This document shows positions 1 to 5,836 of a DNA stretch of 5,836 bases, piece by piece (the first letter of the stretch is position 1; every line of letters begins with the position of its first letter). The notes under the pieces were generated by a model that searched no databases, was not told the origin of the DNA, and was given only the letters and a program-made list of their open reading frames with translations. This stretch comes from Acidobacteriota bacterium (GTDB lineage: Bacteria; Acidobacteriota; Vicinamibacteria; Vicinamibacterales; UBA2999). The translations under genes and the position numbers were made by a program. The DNA is taken from positions 1 through 5,836 of the forward strand of contig JADZBZ010000066.1 in NCBI GenBank assembly GCA_020851835.1. The letters are read 5' to 3'.

Positions 1-1
1 A

Positions 2-295
2 GTCAATCCATTCCTGCTCTCGGTGGAACCGCCGGCAGCCGCAGACGAACCGTTCGTGGTCGCCATCGAGGCGAAACTCATCGACCAGTTGTCGCCCGAC
101 GAGCTTCGCGCCGCGCTTGCGCACGAGTTGGGCCACGTGTGGATATACACCCATCACCCGTACCTGCAGACCGAACGGCTGGCCAACGAGGTCGCGATGC
201 GCGTGGTCACGCGCGACGCGCTGGCCGCCGTCTACCTCAAAATCTGGCAGCAGAGCGGGAAGAAGGGCGATCTCGAAGCGTTTCTTGGCGAATGA
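2..295 (+). CDS. Zinc metallopeptidase, M48-like (HELGH), C-terminal part; 5' end outside window
   Basis: The reading frame is open to the left edge, so the true start lies outside; an internal GTG at 23 is not needed. About 97 codons are visible, ending at TGA 293-295. The segment SPDELRAALAHELGHVWIY matches the active-site helix of M48-type and related gluzincin metallopeptidases, where the two His bind zinc and the Glu is the catalytic base. The downstream helix with TERLANEVAMRVV carries Glu residues 13 and 18 positions after the second His; one probably supplies the third zinc ligand, as in the ExxAN/ExxAD helices of this clan. No membrane segment is visible in this part. What the peptidase cleaves cannot be told. 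The gene ends directly against a degraded SCO-like sequence, so its own C-terminus could also have been altered. The peptidase fold is well supported; the exact family is less certain. Confidence 0.75.
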   Translation, partial: VNPFLLSVEPPAAADEPFVVAIEAKLIDQLSPDELRAALAHELGHVWIYTHHPYLQTERLANEVAMRVVTRDALAAVYLKIWQQSGKKGDLEAFLGE

Positions 296-512
296 GAGTG
301 CTTGCTGCGGACGCTGTATATGTCCGTGGATCCGAAACGGGATACGCCGGCGGTGCTGAACGCCGGGATCGGCGGCCTCGTACACGATCTCCCATACCAC
401 GATCGTGTACGCCCTCGATACGCAGGGGAGAGTGAGGAAGACGTTCGCGTACGAGGCGTCGGTCGATGAGATCGTCGACGGTATCCGTACGATTCTGGCA
501 ACGCGGTCGTAG
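296..512 (+). pseudogene. SCO1/SenC copper chaperone remnant, internally deleted and frameshifted
   Basis: Two pieces of a thioredoxin-fold SCO protein are seen in order but in different frames. Piece one, from 296 in the same frame as the preceding peptidase, reads LLRTLYMSVDPKRDTPAVL; VDPxRDTPxVL is the hallmark strand-helix of SCO1/SenC proteins. Piece two, in the +1 frame from about 381 to TAG 510-512, reads SYTISHTTIVYALDTQGRVR and then KTFAYEASVDEIVDGIRTIL, matching the SCO C-terminus (conserved His, strand, DxxGR turn, final helix). In intact proteins several dozen residues separate these pieces; here there is almost nothing. The N-terminal CxxxC copper site is also absent. Intact SCO proteins deliver copper to the CuA centre of cytochrome c oxidase; this copy should be non-functional. 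An assembly or sequencing error could produce the frameshift, but a loss of this size is harder to explain that way. Confidence 0.62.
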
Positions 513-577
513 ATCCGACTGTCAACACGCCGGCACGGGCGCGCGCCGCATGTCGTACCCGGGCGGGGCTTCGGCCG

Positions 578-2320
578 TCACTCCGGCAGCGCGAACGCCA
601 CCACCGTATCGCCGCCCTGCGGGTCGAGCGAGCCGTGGCCGCCGCAGGAGAGTGCCACGTACTGCCGTCCGGCCACCTGGTAGGTCATCGGCGCCGAGTT
701 ACAGCCGGCCCCGGTGCGGAAGCTCCAGAGGCGATCCCCGGTCGCCGCATCGTAGGCGTCGAACCAGCCTGAGGTCCGCCCCGCGAACACCAGTCCGCCG
801 GCCGTCGCCAGCACGCCGCCGGCCAGCGGCTGGTCGGTCTTGTGCGTCCAGATCACCTTGCCCGTCTGCGGGCTCACCGCGGCGACGTTGCCGAAGCGCT
901 CCTTGCCTCTCGCCTCGTCGCGCGGCAGGAAGTAGCCCTCGATGCGCTGGTTGACCGAATACAGCAGGCCCGTCTGCACGCTGTAGGCGCCGGGCGACCA
1001 GATGGTGCCGGCCACCCCGCCGCGGATCAGGTTGGACCCGGCCGCACCGCCCACCGTGCCTTCGACCGGCATGTAGTTGTCGGAGCGCGTCACCAGCGCG
1101 CCGGTGTCGGCATCGAGGACGTAGAGGTTTCCCATCCCGGTGAACTTGCCGACCACCTGCTGCACCCGTCCGTCCCGCTCGAGCGCGAAGCGGATGGGCG
1201 GCGTCGGCCCCGAGGCGCCCCAGATGTCGTGCGGCAGGAACTGGTAACACCACGCCGTCGTTCCGTCGGCGATGCGGATGGCGCACACCGAGTTGGTCCA
1301 GCGCATATCGCCCGGGTGCGGTTCCGAGGGTGGAGGAAACGCGGTGGGATCGGGCCCACCGGTGGACACGTACGCAAGGCCTCGCTCGGCATCGACGGTC
1401 GGCGTCATCGGCGCGCTGGCGCCCCCGGTCTTCCAGCCGTCCGCCAGGCGCGCCTGATTGGCCTTCTCCCAGGGGATGTCGCGATCGAGGGAGATCTCGG
1501 GCCGTCCGGGCAAGGTCTCAATCCACTCGCCCCACCAGCCGCCATCTTCGGGCGCGGGGATCGCATACCAGGTCCACGCCAACGCTCCTGTATCGGCGTC
1601 GAACGCTTGCACCGCCCCGCGGTCGACGAACGAGAGCCCCTCGATGATGTGGCCCTGCACCGCGACAGGTGCACCGGTCAGCCGGGGCGAGAGCGTCTTC
1701 ACCTCGAATACCGTGCGGCCCGTGCTCCGCTCGAGCGCCCGCAGCCTGCCGTTGAGCGTGCCCGTGTACACGCGGTCGCCGTAGACGGCCACGCCCCGGT
1801 TCGGACCGAAGTGCGTGGGCAGGTGCAGATCCTCGGTCGCCGCCTGCTCGCTGGCCGCCTCGCCCGCGATGGTCACCTGCCACACGACCTCGCCAGTCGC
1901 CGAATCGAGACGGATGACGCGCTGCACGCCGCTCTCACCGGGGGTCGTCACGTACATCTCGTGCCCCAGCACGATCGGCGTGCTCTCGAACGAGCCCACC
2001 ACGCCGGTCTGGGCAATCCACGCGGGGCGCAGCCGCGTGACGTTCTCGCGACGGATTTCGGTGAGGGGTGAGTAGCGGGTCTGTCCCCAGTCGCCGCCAT
2101 ACGTGGGCCACGTGGAGGGCCGCGCCCGGTGGCCGTCCTGCAGCATCGCATCGGTGACCGCACCCACGGCCTCGTCTGGCTGGGCCGCGGCGGATGGCCC
2201 GGCGCTGCCCGGGGCCGGTGACTGACTCGCACCGCCGCACGCCGTGATGCCGAACAGCATCAGGCCCATCGCCAGCCACGGGGCCGTGGAGGTTCCTCGC
2301 GACATCGTCTCGCCTGTCAT
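578..2320 (-). CDS. PQQ-dependent-dehydrogenase-like beta-propeller lipoprotein with divergent active site
   Basis: A 580-residue protein. The start was placed at ATG 2320, 17 bp after the receptor gene; ATG 2305 (MSRGTST...) is an equally good alternative. The N-terminus is a lipoprotein signal: hydrophobic WLAMGLMLFG followed by lipobox ITAC with the lipid-bearing Cys28, then a Ser/Pro/Ala-rich linker to about 65. The body opens with WPTYGGDWGQTRYSPL, the classic entry of quinoprotein alcohol dehydrogenases. Tryptophan-docking-like motifs (AxDxxTGxxxW) recur at about 137-147, 196-205, 239-249, 401-410, 481-491 and 522-532, as in an eight-bladed propeller. There is no CxxCH, so no fused cytochrome c domain. 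Family members oxidise alcohols or sugars in the periplasm using PQQ and Ca or a lanthanide, but the expected cofactor ligands are mostly replaced here (see findings). Catalysis is therefore uncertain. It is probably co-transcribed with the receptor upstream. Fold confidence is high; enzyme function confidence is low. Confidence 0.9.
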   Translation of the reverse strand: MTGETMSRGTSTAPWLAMGLMLFGITACGGASQSPAPGSAGPSAAAQPDEAVGAVTDAMLQDGHRARPSTWPTYGGDWGQTRYSPLTEIRRENVTRLRPAWIAQTGVVGSFESTPIVLGHEMYVTTPGESGVQRVIRLDSATGEVVWQVTIAGEAASEQAATEDLHLPTHFGPNRGVAVYGDRVYTGTLNGRLRALERSTGRTVFEVKTLSPRLTGAPVAVQGHIIEGLSFVDRGAVQAFDADTGALAWTWYAIPAPEDGGWWGEWIETLPGRPEISLDRDIPWEKANQARLADGWKTGGASAPMTPTVDAERGLAYVSTGGPDPTAFPPPSEPHPGDMRWTNSVCAIRIADGTTAWCYQFLPHDIWGASGPTPPIRFALERDGRVQQVVGKFTGMGNLYVLDADTGALVTRSDNYMPVEGTVGGAAGSNLIRGGVAGTIWSPGAYSVQTGLLYSVNQRIEGYFLPRDEARGKERFGNVAAVSPQTGKVIWTHKTDQPLAGGVLATAGGLVFAGRTSGWFDAYDAATGDRLWSFRTGAGCNSAPMTYQVAGRQYVALSCGGHGSLDPQGGDTVVAFALPE

Positions 2321-2337
2321 GGTGTGCCCCGCAAGAC

Positions 2338-4689
2338 TCAGAAGGGATCGATGCCGAGCGTGAGCCCGACCGCGAATTCCCGGCCGGGCGAGGGCTCGAA
2401 GAACCGGTTGCCCAGCGAATTGACGATCGCCGACCCGTTGTAGCGCTCGTCGAAGATATTGTCGATGCTCACGAACGGGCGGAGGCGGAGCCCCTTCCAC
2501 CGGCGGTCGAGACCAAGCCGGAGGTCGGCCACCTGGTACGACCAGTTGTCGATGGTGTTGATGCTGTTCACCGGGTACGCGTCCACGACCCGGTACTGTG
2601 CCGACACGAATACGCCCGCGGGCGCCTCGTAGCTGCCCCCGAGCACCACCTGATGGGGTGGCGCACCGGGCTCGACCTTGTCCGAGAAGTCGCCCTCGGG
2701 CGCAACGAAGCGCCCATACCGGAAGTGCTGGAACGTGTACGCCAGCCGCCCCTTCACGCGCGAGGTGGGCGCCCACTCGAACAGCACCTCGAGCCCTTTG
2801 CGGGCGACCTCACCCGCGTTCCGGAAATATGCCTGCTCGTCGGCTCTCTGGAAGCGGACAATGGCGTCGTCGATGTCCGAAGCGTAGGTGGCGACTTCGA
2901 AGCGAAGCCGCCACGGCGCGATCGCGCCCCGCACGCCGGCTTCGATGCTCCGCAGGTCTTCGGGTCCGAGATCCTCGTTGAAGCCACCCGCATTGTCCGG
3001 GCGATTCGACAGCTCCACCGTCGTCGGCGTCTGGTAGGCGGTGGCGACGTTCGCGTAGAGGTTCAGCCAGGATGACGGCACGAACGTCACGCCGGCCATC
3101 GGGCTCACGGCATCGAGCGTGCGTTCACCCGACTGATCTCCGTTGGCGAGAAAGCGGTCGGTGGCCGCGAAACGATAGCGGTCGTACCGTGCGCCTCCGG
3201 TGAGGTTCCAGCGCTGGCCCAGGCGCGCGGTGACGTGCACGAACGGGCTGACCGACCGCACTTCCTCGAGCTGCGCCAGGGAAAGAGCCCCCATGCGGGT
3301 CCTGCCGCCTCCGGCCGGCACGCCGTCGTTTCCGTACTCGGCGCGCTCGTCGTGCTGGGTCGAGAGATCGAACCCGGTGGTCCACGTGATCGGGACCGTC
3401 CCGGCGTTGGCCGTTCCCGTGTATTCCGATCGGAGCCCGGCGGCCCGGCGGTCCACGCTGACGACCGCGAAGGGAATGGGGTTCCAGACGTCCCGCCACA
3501 CACCCCAGACGGTGGCGCGGACCTCGTGGCCCGGCCTCACCTGGTGCTGCAACGTCATCCCCGCCTGCTGCTGCGTCGTGGACTCACCCCACCCCTGCGT
3601 GATGGCCTGAGGCCGCACGCTCCGGGGCTTGTCGCGCGCGTCGGCGAGCGTGAGCGTGCTGGCACTCTCGCCGAATGGCAGATCGTAGAGGTTGAATACG
3701 CCCCGGATTTCGGTCGAGCTCGAGGGCGCGGCACGAACCACGATGTTGGCGCGCCGCACGTCGGCGTGGCTGTTCGCGCGGAAGCCGTCGGTCTGCAAGC
3801 GGCTGGCGCTCACCAGGTAACTCGCCCTGGGCGTCGTACCCGACGCCTTGACTTGCTGCTGCTGGTAGCCGTAGCTGCCCCACTGCACGTCGGGCTGGAC
3901 GAAGAAACGTCCTGGCGGCGGGAACTCGGTCTGGAGGGTGATGACACCGCCCGCGGAGTTCCCGTAGAGCACTGAACTCGGCCCCCGCAGCACTTCGATG
4001 CGGCCCAGCGATGCCAGGTCGATATTGGTGGGCTCGGTCGTTCCGTCGGCCATCGTCATCGGCACGCCGTCCTGGAGAATCTGCACGCCGCGCATGCCGA
4101 AGCGCGGCATCGGCGCGCGAATGGCAAAACGGACGCCCCCCGAGAGGCTGAAGTTGCGGCGGTTCTCGACGTAGAACCCCGGCACGCCAGCGAAAGCCTC
4201 CGCCGGCGACGCCCTGCGCTGGAACGCCTGGATCGCGTCGTCCTCGATCACGGACACCGCGTTGGGGACGCGCGCCGGGTCCTGTTCCGTGCGCGTCACC
4301 GTCACGGTGACCGCCTCGGTGAACGGTGAGATCTCGAGCAGCAGGTCAATCGTCCGCGTTTCTCCGGCGGCGAGCGAGACAGACGCCTCGCGGGCGCCGA
4401 AGCCGGGCAGGGCCGCCCGCACCAGGTACTCGCCCGGCGGCAGCGCGGCGAACTCGTACCGGCCGTTGGCGTCTGCCACCGCAAGGCGCGGCGTGCCGAG
4501 GGGTTGCTGCAAGAGCGTGACGGTGGCCCCAGGTAAGGCGCCACCGCTTTCGTCCTGGATCGTTCCGGCCAGAGTGGCCTCGGCCGGCTGCGCGTACACG
4601 TCGACGGCCGGGATCACAGCGCACGCGCACACGAACCACACTCCAATCGCCATCAGCCGCCTGGTTCGGTCGCGTTTCGTCCGGGCCAT
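2338..4689 (-). CDS. TonB-dependent outer-membrane receptor, YncD/PqqU-like
   Basis: A 783-residue protein from ATG 4689; GTG 4707 in the same frame would add six residues. Domains: Arg/Lys-rich n-region and hydrophobic core with cleavage after VYA (residue 33); a carboxypeptidase-regulatory-like beta-sandwich at about 37-118; a TonB-box-like TEAVTVTVTRT at about 124-134; plug at about 135-255 with FGMRGVQILQDGVP and IEVLRGPSSVLYGNSAGGVI; a 22-stranded barrel to the terminal Phe783, the usual outer-membrane sorting signal. The plug (SPAEAFAGVPGFYVENRRN, then DGTTEPTNIDLASL) and C-terminus (YNGSAIVNSLGNRFFEPSPG) resemble E. coli YncD/PqqU, the receptor importing pyrroloquinoline quinone. PqqU itself lacks the extra N-terminal domain. 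The PQQ-type propeller gene follows within 17 bp. No clear Shine-Dalgarno precedes either start; a TATCAT hexamer lies 6 nt before the ATG. The receptor call is near certain; the PQQ substrate is an inference, with another iron chelate or cofactor possible. Confidence 0.93.
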   Translation of the reverse strand: MARTKRDRTRRLMAIGVWFVCACAVIPAVDVYAQPAEATLAGTIQDESGGALPGATVTLLQQPLGTPRLAVADANGRYEFAALPPGEYLVRAALPGFGAREASVSLAAGETRTIDLLLEISPFTEAVTVTVTRTEQDPARVPNAVSVIEDDAIQAFQRRASPAEAFAGVPGFYVENRRNFSLSGGVRFAIRAPMPRFGMRGVQILQDGVPMTMADGTTEPTNIDLASLGRIEVLRGPSSVLYGNSAGGVITLQTEFPPPGRFFVQPDVQWGSYGYQQQQVKASGTTPRASYLVSASRLQTDGFRANSHADVRRANIVVRAAPSSSTEIRGVFNLYDLPFGESASTLTLADARDKPRSVRPQAITQGWGESTTQQQAGMTLQHQVRPGHEVRATVWGVWRDVWNPIPFAVVSVDRRAAGLRSEYTGTANAGTVPITWTTGFDLSTQHDERAEYGNDGVPAGGGRTRMGALSLAQLEEVRSVSPFVHVTARLGQRWNLTGGARYDRYRFAATDRFLANGDQSGERTLDAVSPMAGVTFVPSSWLNLYANVATAYQTPTTVELSNRPDNAGGFNEDLGPEDLRSIEAGVRGAIAPWRLRFEVATYASDIDDAIVRFQRADEQAYFRNAGEVARKGLEVLFEWAPTSRVKGRLAYTFQHFRYGRFVAPEGDFSDKVEPGAPPHQVVLGGSYEAPAGVFVSAQYRVVDAYPVNSINTIDNWSYQVADLRLGLDRRWKGLRLRPFVSIDNIFDERYNGSAIVNSLGNRFFEPSPGREFAVGLTLGIDPF

Positions 4690-4753
4690 CTTCCGATGAT
4701 AGTCCACTCGCCACGGGTTGGTCGCACTACCCGGGTGCCTGCCAGTAGCCGTT

Positions 4754-4805
4754 CTCCCCGTGACGGCGTTACGATAACGCTCCCCGTGACGGCGTTACGA
4801 TAACG
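4754..4805. repeat. Tandem direct repeat, two perfect 26-bp copies
   Basis: Positions 4754-4779 are repeated exactly at 4780-4805. Each unit begins CTCCCCGTGACG and ends GCGTTACGATAACG. Identity ends immediately on the left and one base after the second copy on the right, as expected of a clean tandem duplication. Each copy holds one inverted repeat, so the array doubles a probable protein-binding site between two divergent genes. Confidence 0.95.
4766..4780. promoter_or_regulatory. Dyad operator candidate 1
   Basis: A perfect inverted repeat: GCGTTA (4766-4771), a 3-nt spacer CGA, then TAACGC (4775-4780). The odd spacer and 6-bp arms fit a site for a dimeric helix-turn-helix repressor such as a TetR-type protein. 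The regulator is not encoded in the window and its family is a guess. Its centre lies 26 bp from that of the second dyad, about 2.5 helical turns. Confidence 0.6.
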
Positions 4806-4807
4806 CC
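4791..4807. promoter_or_regulatory. Dyad operator candidate 2
   Basis: The second copy of the dyad, with arms one base longer: GGCGTTA (4791-4797), spacer CGA, TAACGCC (4801-4807). It ends 20 bp before the small-protein start codon, so a bound protein would be expected to interfere with that gene's promoter or early transcription. The receptor start is about 77 bp from the first copy on the other side. Confidence 0.6.
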
Positions 4808-4813
4808 AGTTCC

Positions 4814-4822
4814 GAGGGAAGG
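4814..4822 (+). promoter_or_regulatory. Ribosome binding site of the small secreted protein gene
   Basis: The purine run GAGGGAAGG ends 5 nt before ATG 4828. An in-frame TAA at 4801-4803 and no other start codon in between fix that ATG as the start. Confidence 0.75.
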
Positions 4823-4827
4823 CTGCC

Positions 4828-5259
4828 ATGCTCAACATCGTTCTTGCGGCTCTTGCACTGACTCAAGTGTCGTCGTTCGAATCCGTCGACGTCTGCCAGA
4901 AGGTGCCGGGCGCGACGGTTGCCGCGGCCGTGGGTGGCCGGCTCGTCGATCAGCGGCCCGTCAACGTGAAAGGCCTCGACGCCGCGCGATGCGTGTACGG
5001 CATCGAGATCGACGGCAGCCGTCGGGCGTTTGTCGTGTGGGCCAACCCGGCGGGCGACTTCGACGGCCTCAGGGAGGCATCCACACCGCCGCTGACCGAG
5101 GTGCCGGGAGTCGGCGACGAGGCCTTCACCGTGACCGACCCCGAAACCAGGCGCGTCCAGCTCACCGGCCGGATTCGTGGCAAGCTCACCGTGCAGGTGA
5201 GCGGTGAGCGCGCAGCGTGGGTCATCGAAATCGCGAAGACGGCGCTATCCCGTTTCTGA
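4828..5259 (+). CDS. Small probably exported protein of unknown function, two cysteines
   Basis: 143 residues, with the start fixed by a good ribosome binding site and an upstream in-frame stop. The first 12 residues (MLNIVLAALALT) form a hydrophobic stretch like a short signal peptide, though without the usual positive n-region. The mature part has exactly two cysteines, Cys23 (DVCQKVPGATVAAAVGG) and Cys55 (AARCVYGIEI), spaced as if to form a disulfide in an exported domain. It also has a PGVGDEAF turn at about 93-100 and a C-terminal helix. The pattern (Cys, short helix with AAAxGG, Cys-x-Tyr strand, GxGDEAF) recalls DUF3558-like small secreted domains, but this is pattern resemblance only. 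It diverges from the receptor gene and shares its control region, so co-regulation is plausible. No enzymatic motif is visible and the function is unknown. Confidence 0.8.
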   Translation: MLNIVLAALALTQVSSFESVDVCQKVPGATVAAAVGGRLVDQRPVNVKGLDAARCVYGIEIDGSRRAFVVWANPAGDFDGLREASTPPLTEVPGVGDEAFTVTDPETRRVQLTGRIRGKLTVQVSGERAAWVIEIAKTALSRF

Positions 5260-5391
5260 CGGCTCGCGCGGCATGGCCGGCGTGGCACGTCCGCGCGGGA
5301 TCTGGACGATAGTCGCCATGGGAACGGGGGCTGGACCTCGATTGCATCGATACCTGGTCGCGGTCACTCGACCGATCTCACGAAGGATCAG

Positions 5392-5417
5392 GTGGGCCAC
5401 GTGCCCACGTGCACGTG
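5392..5417. repeat. Inverted repeat with three CACGTG palindromes between convergent genes
   Basis: GTGGGC (5392-5397) and GCCCAC (5403-5408) form a 6-bp stem around a 5-nt loop. Overlapping it, the palindrome CACGTG occurs three times, at 5398, 5406 and 5412. It lies just beyond the stop of the minus-strand TPR gene in the 166-bp convergent gap. No T-run follows on either strand, so a Rho-independent terminator is not supported. The role is unknown; the rest of the gap (5260-5391) shows nothing distinct. Confidence 0.5.
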
Positions 5418-5425
5418 ACACCGGT

Positions 5426-5836
5426 TCAGTCTGAGGGACCGTGCCTGCCGGCGCCGGTGGGCGTCCGGCGGCCACTGAGGATGCGATCGCACCGGGCGAT
5501 CTCGTCCGCGACCAGGTCGGGCGCGAAGCCTGGGATGGTTTCGGCTCCGGCCTGTCGCGCCTCGTCCTGCAGCGCCGCGATGCGGACGATGTCGGCGCGT
5601 GCCTGCAGCCACGCCGCCCGAGCGGCATTCCCGTGGAGCCGCTCGGCGGCGCCACGTCGTGCGTCGTAGCGTGAGCCCAACGCGACCGCGAGGCGCGTGC
5701 GTCGGATCTGGTCGGCCGGCTGTGCCTTCCGCCACCGCTCGCGCAGGTCCACGGCCCGGGATGCTGCGGCGATCGCATCGGAGGTTCGCCCGGTCTGCAG
5801 GTACGCGTCGGCGAGCGTCTGATGCGCCCGGGCCAC
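5426..5836 (-). CDS. TPR-containing protein, C-terminal part; 5' end outside window
   Basis: The frame is open from the right edge to the stop at 5426-5428, giving about 136 residues. The first 34 residues (ARAHQTLADAYLQTGRTSDA, then IAAASRAVDLRERW) form a clear tetratricopeptide repeat, a helical hairpin used for protein-protein contacts. Next come Ala/Arg-rich amphipathic helices, roughly LAVALGSRYDARRG and AWLQARADIVRIAALQDEAR, which may be degenerate repeats. The end, LVADEIARCDRIL, resembles the tail of the many soil-bacterial serine/threonine kinases whose cytosolic kinase domain is followed by TPRs, but no kinase sequence is visible, so that is only a suggestion. It converges on the small secreted gene and shows no link to the receptor pair. 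Confidence 0.75.
   Translation of the reverse strand: MARAHQTLADAYLQTGRTSDAIAAASRAVDLRERWRKAQPADQIRRTRLAVALGSRYDARRGAAERLHGNAARAAWLQARADIVRIAALQDEARQAGAETIPGFAPDLVADEIARCDRILSGRRTPTGAGRHGPSD

Larger units (their letters stand above)
4690..4827. promoter_or_regulatory. Divergent intergenic control region
   Basis: These 138 bp separate the divergently read receptor and small-protein genes and must hold both start signals. Apart from the tandem dyad repeat and the ribosome binding site given separately, no convincing -35/-10 pair is visible. On the minus strand a TATCAT hexamer ends 6 nt before the receptor ATG, which could fit a leaderless transcript, but only a weak -35 match lies upstream of it. 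Confidence 0.6.

Noticed and set aside
538..547. Perfect palindrome GGCGCGCGCC in the gap between convergent genes
   Set aside because: Short GC-only palindromes are common at this base composition and nothing else marks the site as functional.
842..2071. Long plus-strand open frame of about 409 codons antisense to the propeller gene
   Set aside because: Its translation is rich in Arg, Pro, Gly and Ala with no domain signature, while the opposite strand carries a well-conserved propeller. It is a by-product of high-GC codon use.
578..2320. Fused cytochrome c domain (quinohaemoprotein type) in the propeller protein
   Set aside because: No CxxCH motif exists in the protein and it ends directly after the last propeller blade.
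2321..2776. Upstream extension of the propeller reading frame to 2776
   Set aside because: It overlaps the receptor C-terminus by more than 400 bp with Arg/Gly-rich non-protein-like sequence. The lipoprotein signal begins at 2320 or 2305, just after the receptor stop.
3235..3975. Plus-strand open frame of about 246 codons antisense to the receptor gene
   Set aside because: Low-complexity composition with no recognisable motif; the minus strand encodes conserved barrel sequence across the whole interval.
5265..5297. CGCGCGG/CCGCGCG inverted repeat after the small secreted gene as a terminator
   Set aside because: The loop is 19 nt and no T-tract follows, so it does not fit a Rho-independent terminator and may be chance in GC-rich DNA.

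Overview
The window is GC-rich and gene-dense, and it looks like a Gram-negative soil-type bacterium. A TonB-dependent receptor with an N-terminal carboxypeptidase-regulatory-like domain, a large PQQ-type beta-propeller lipoprotein and a TPR protein together suggest Acidobacteriota, perhaps Vicinamibacteria. This placement is an inference from gene style, not from any marker gene. No rRNA, tRNA, CRISPR array, insertion sequence or replication origin was seen.

Layout. (1) Positions 2-295, plus strand: the 3' end of a zinc metallopeptidase gene with an HELGH motif, cut by the left edge. (2) Positions 296-512, plus strand: an apparent remnant of a SCO1/SenC copper-chaperone gene. The conserved VDPxRDTPxVL segment and the C-terminal strand/helix lie in different frames, and most of the middle is missing. 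(3) Positions 578-4689, minus strand: a two-gene unit. The upstream gene encodes an outer-membrane TonB-dependent receptor whose plug and C-terminus closely resemble E. coli YncD/PqqU, the PQQ uptake receptor. Seventeen bases downstream is a lipoprotein with the fold signature of PQQ-dependent alcohol dehydrogenases. (4) Positions 4690-4827: a divergent control region with two tandem copies of a 26-bp unit, each carrying a perfect GCGTTA-CGA-TAACGC dyad. (5) Positions 4828-5259, plus strand: a small probably exported protein with two cysteines. (6) Positions 5426-5836, minus strand: the C-terminal part of a TPR protein, cut by the right edge.

How the genes may work together. A PqqU-like receptor co-directional with a PQQ-type propeller suggests a module that imports PQQ, or a related quinone, and delivers it to or senses it with a periplasmic lipoprotein. 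The complication is that, by manual alignment, nearly every residue that holds PQQ and its metal in canonical quinoprotein dehydrogenases is substituted in this lipoprotein. It may therefore be a non-enzymatic or differently specialised propeller. The tandem dyads between the receptor and the small secreted protein are placed to co-regulate both. The receptor/propeller pair and its operator are the best candidates for an undescribed system here.
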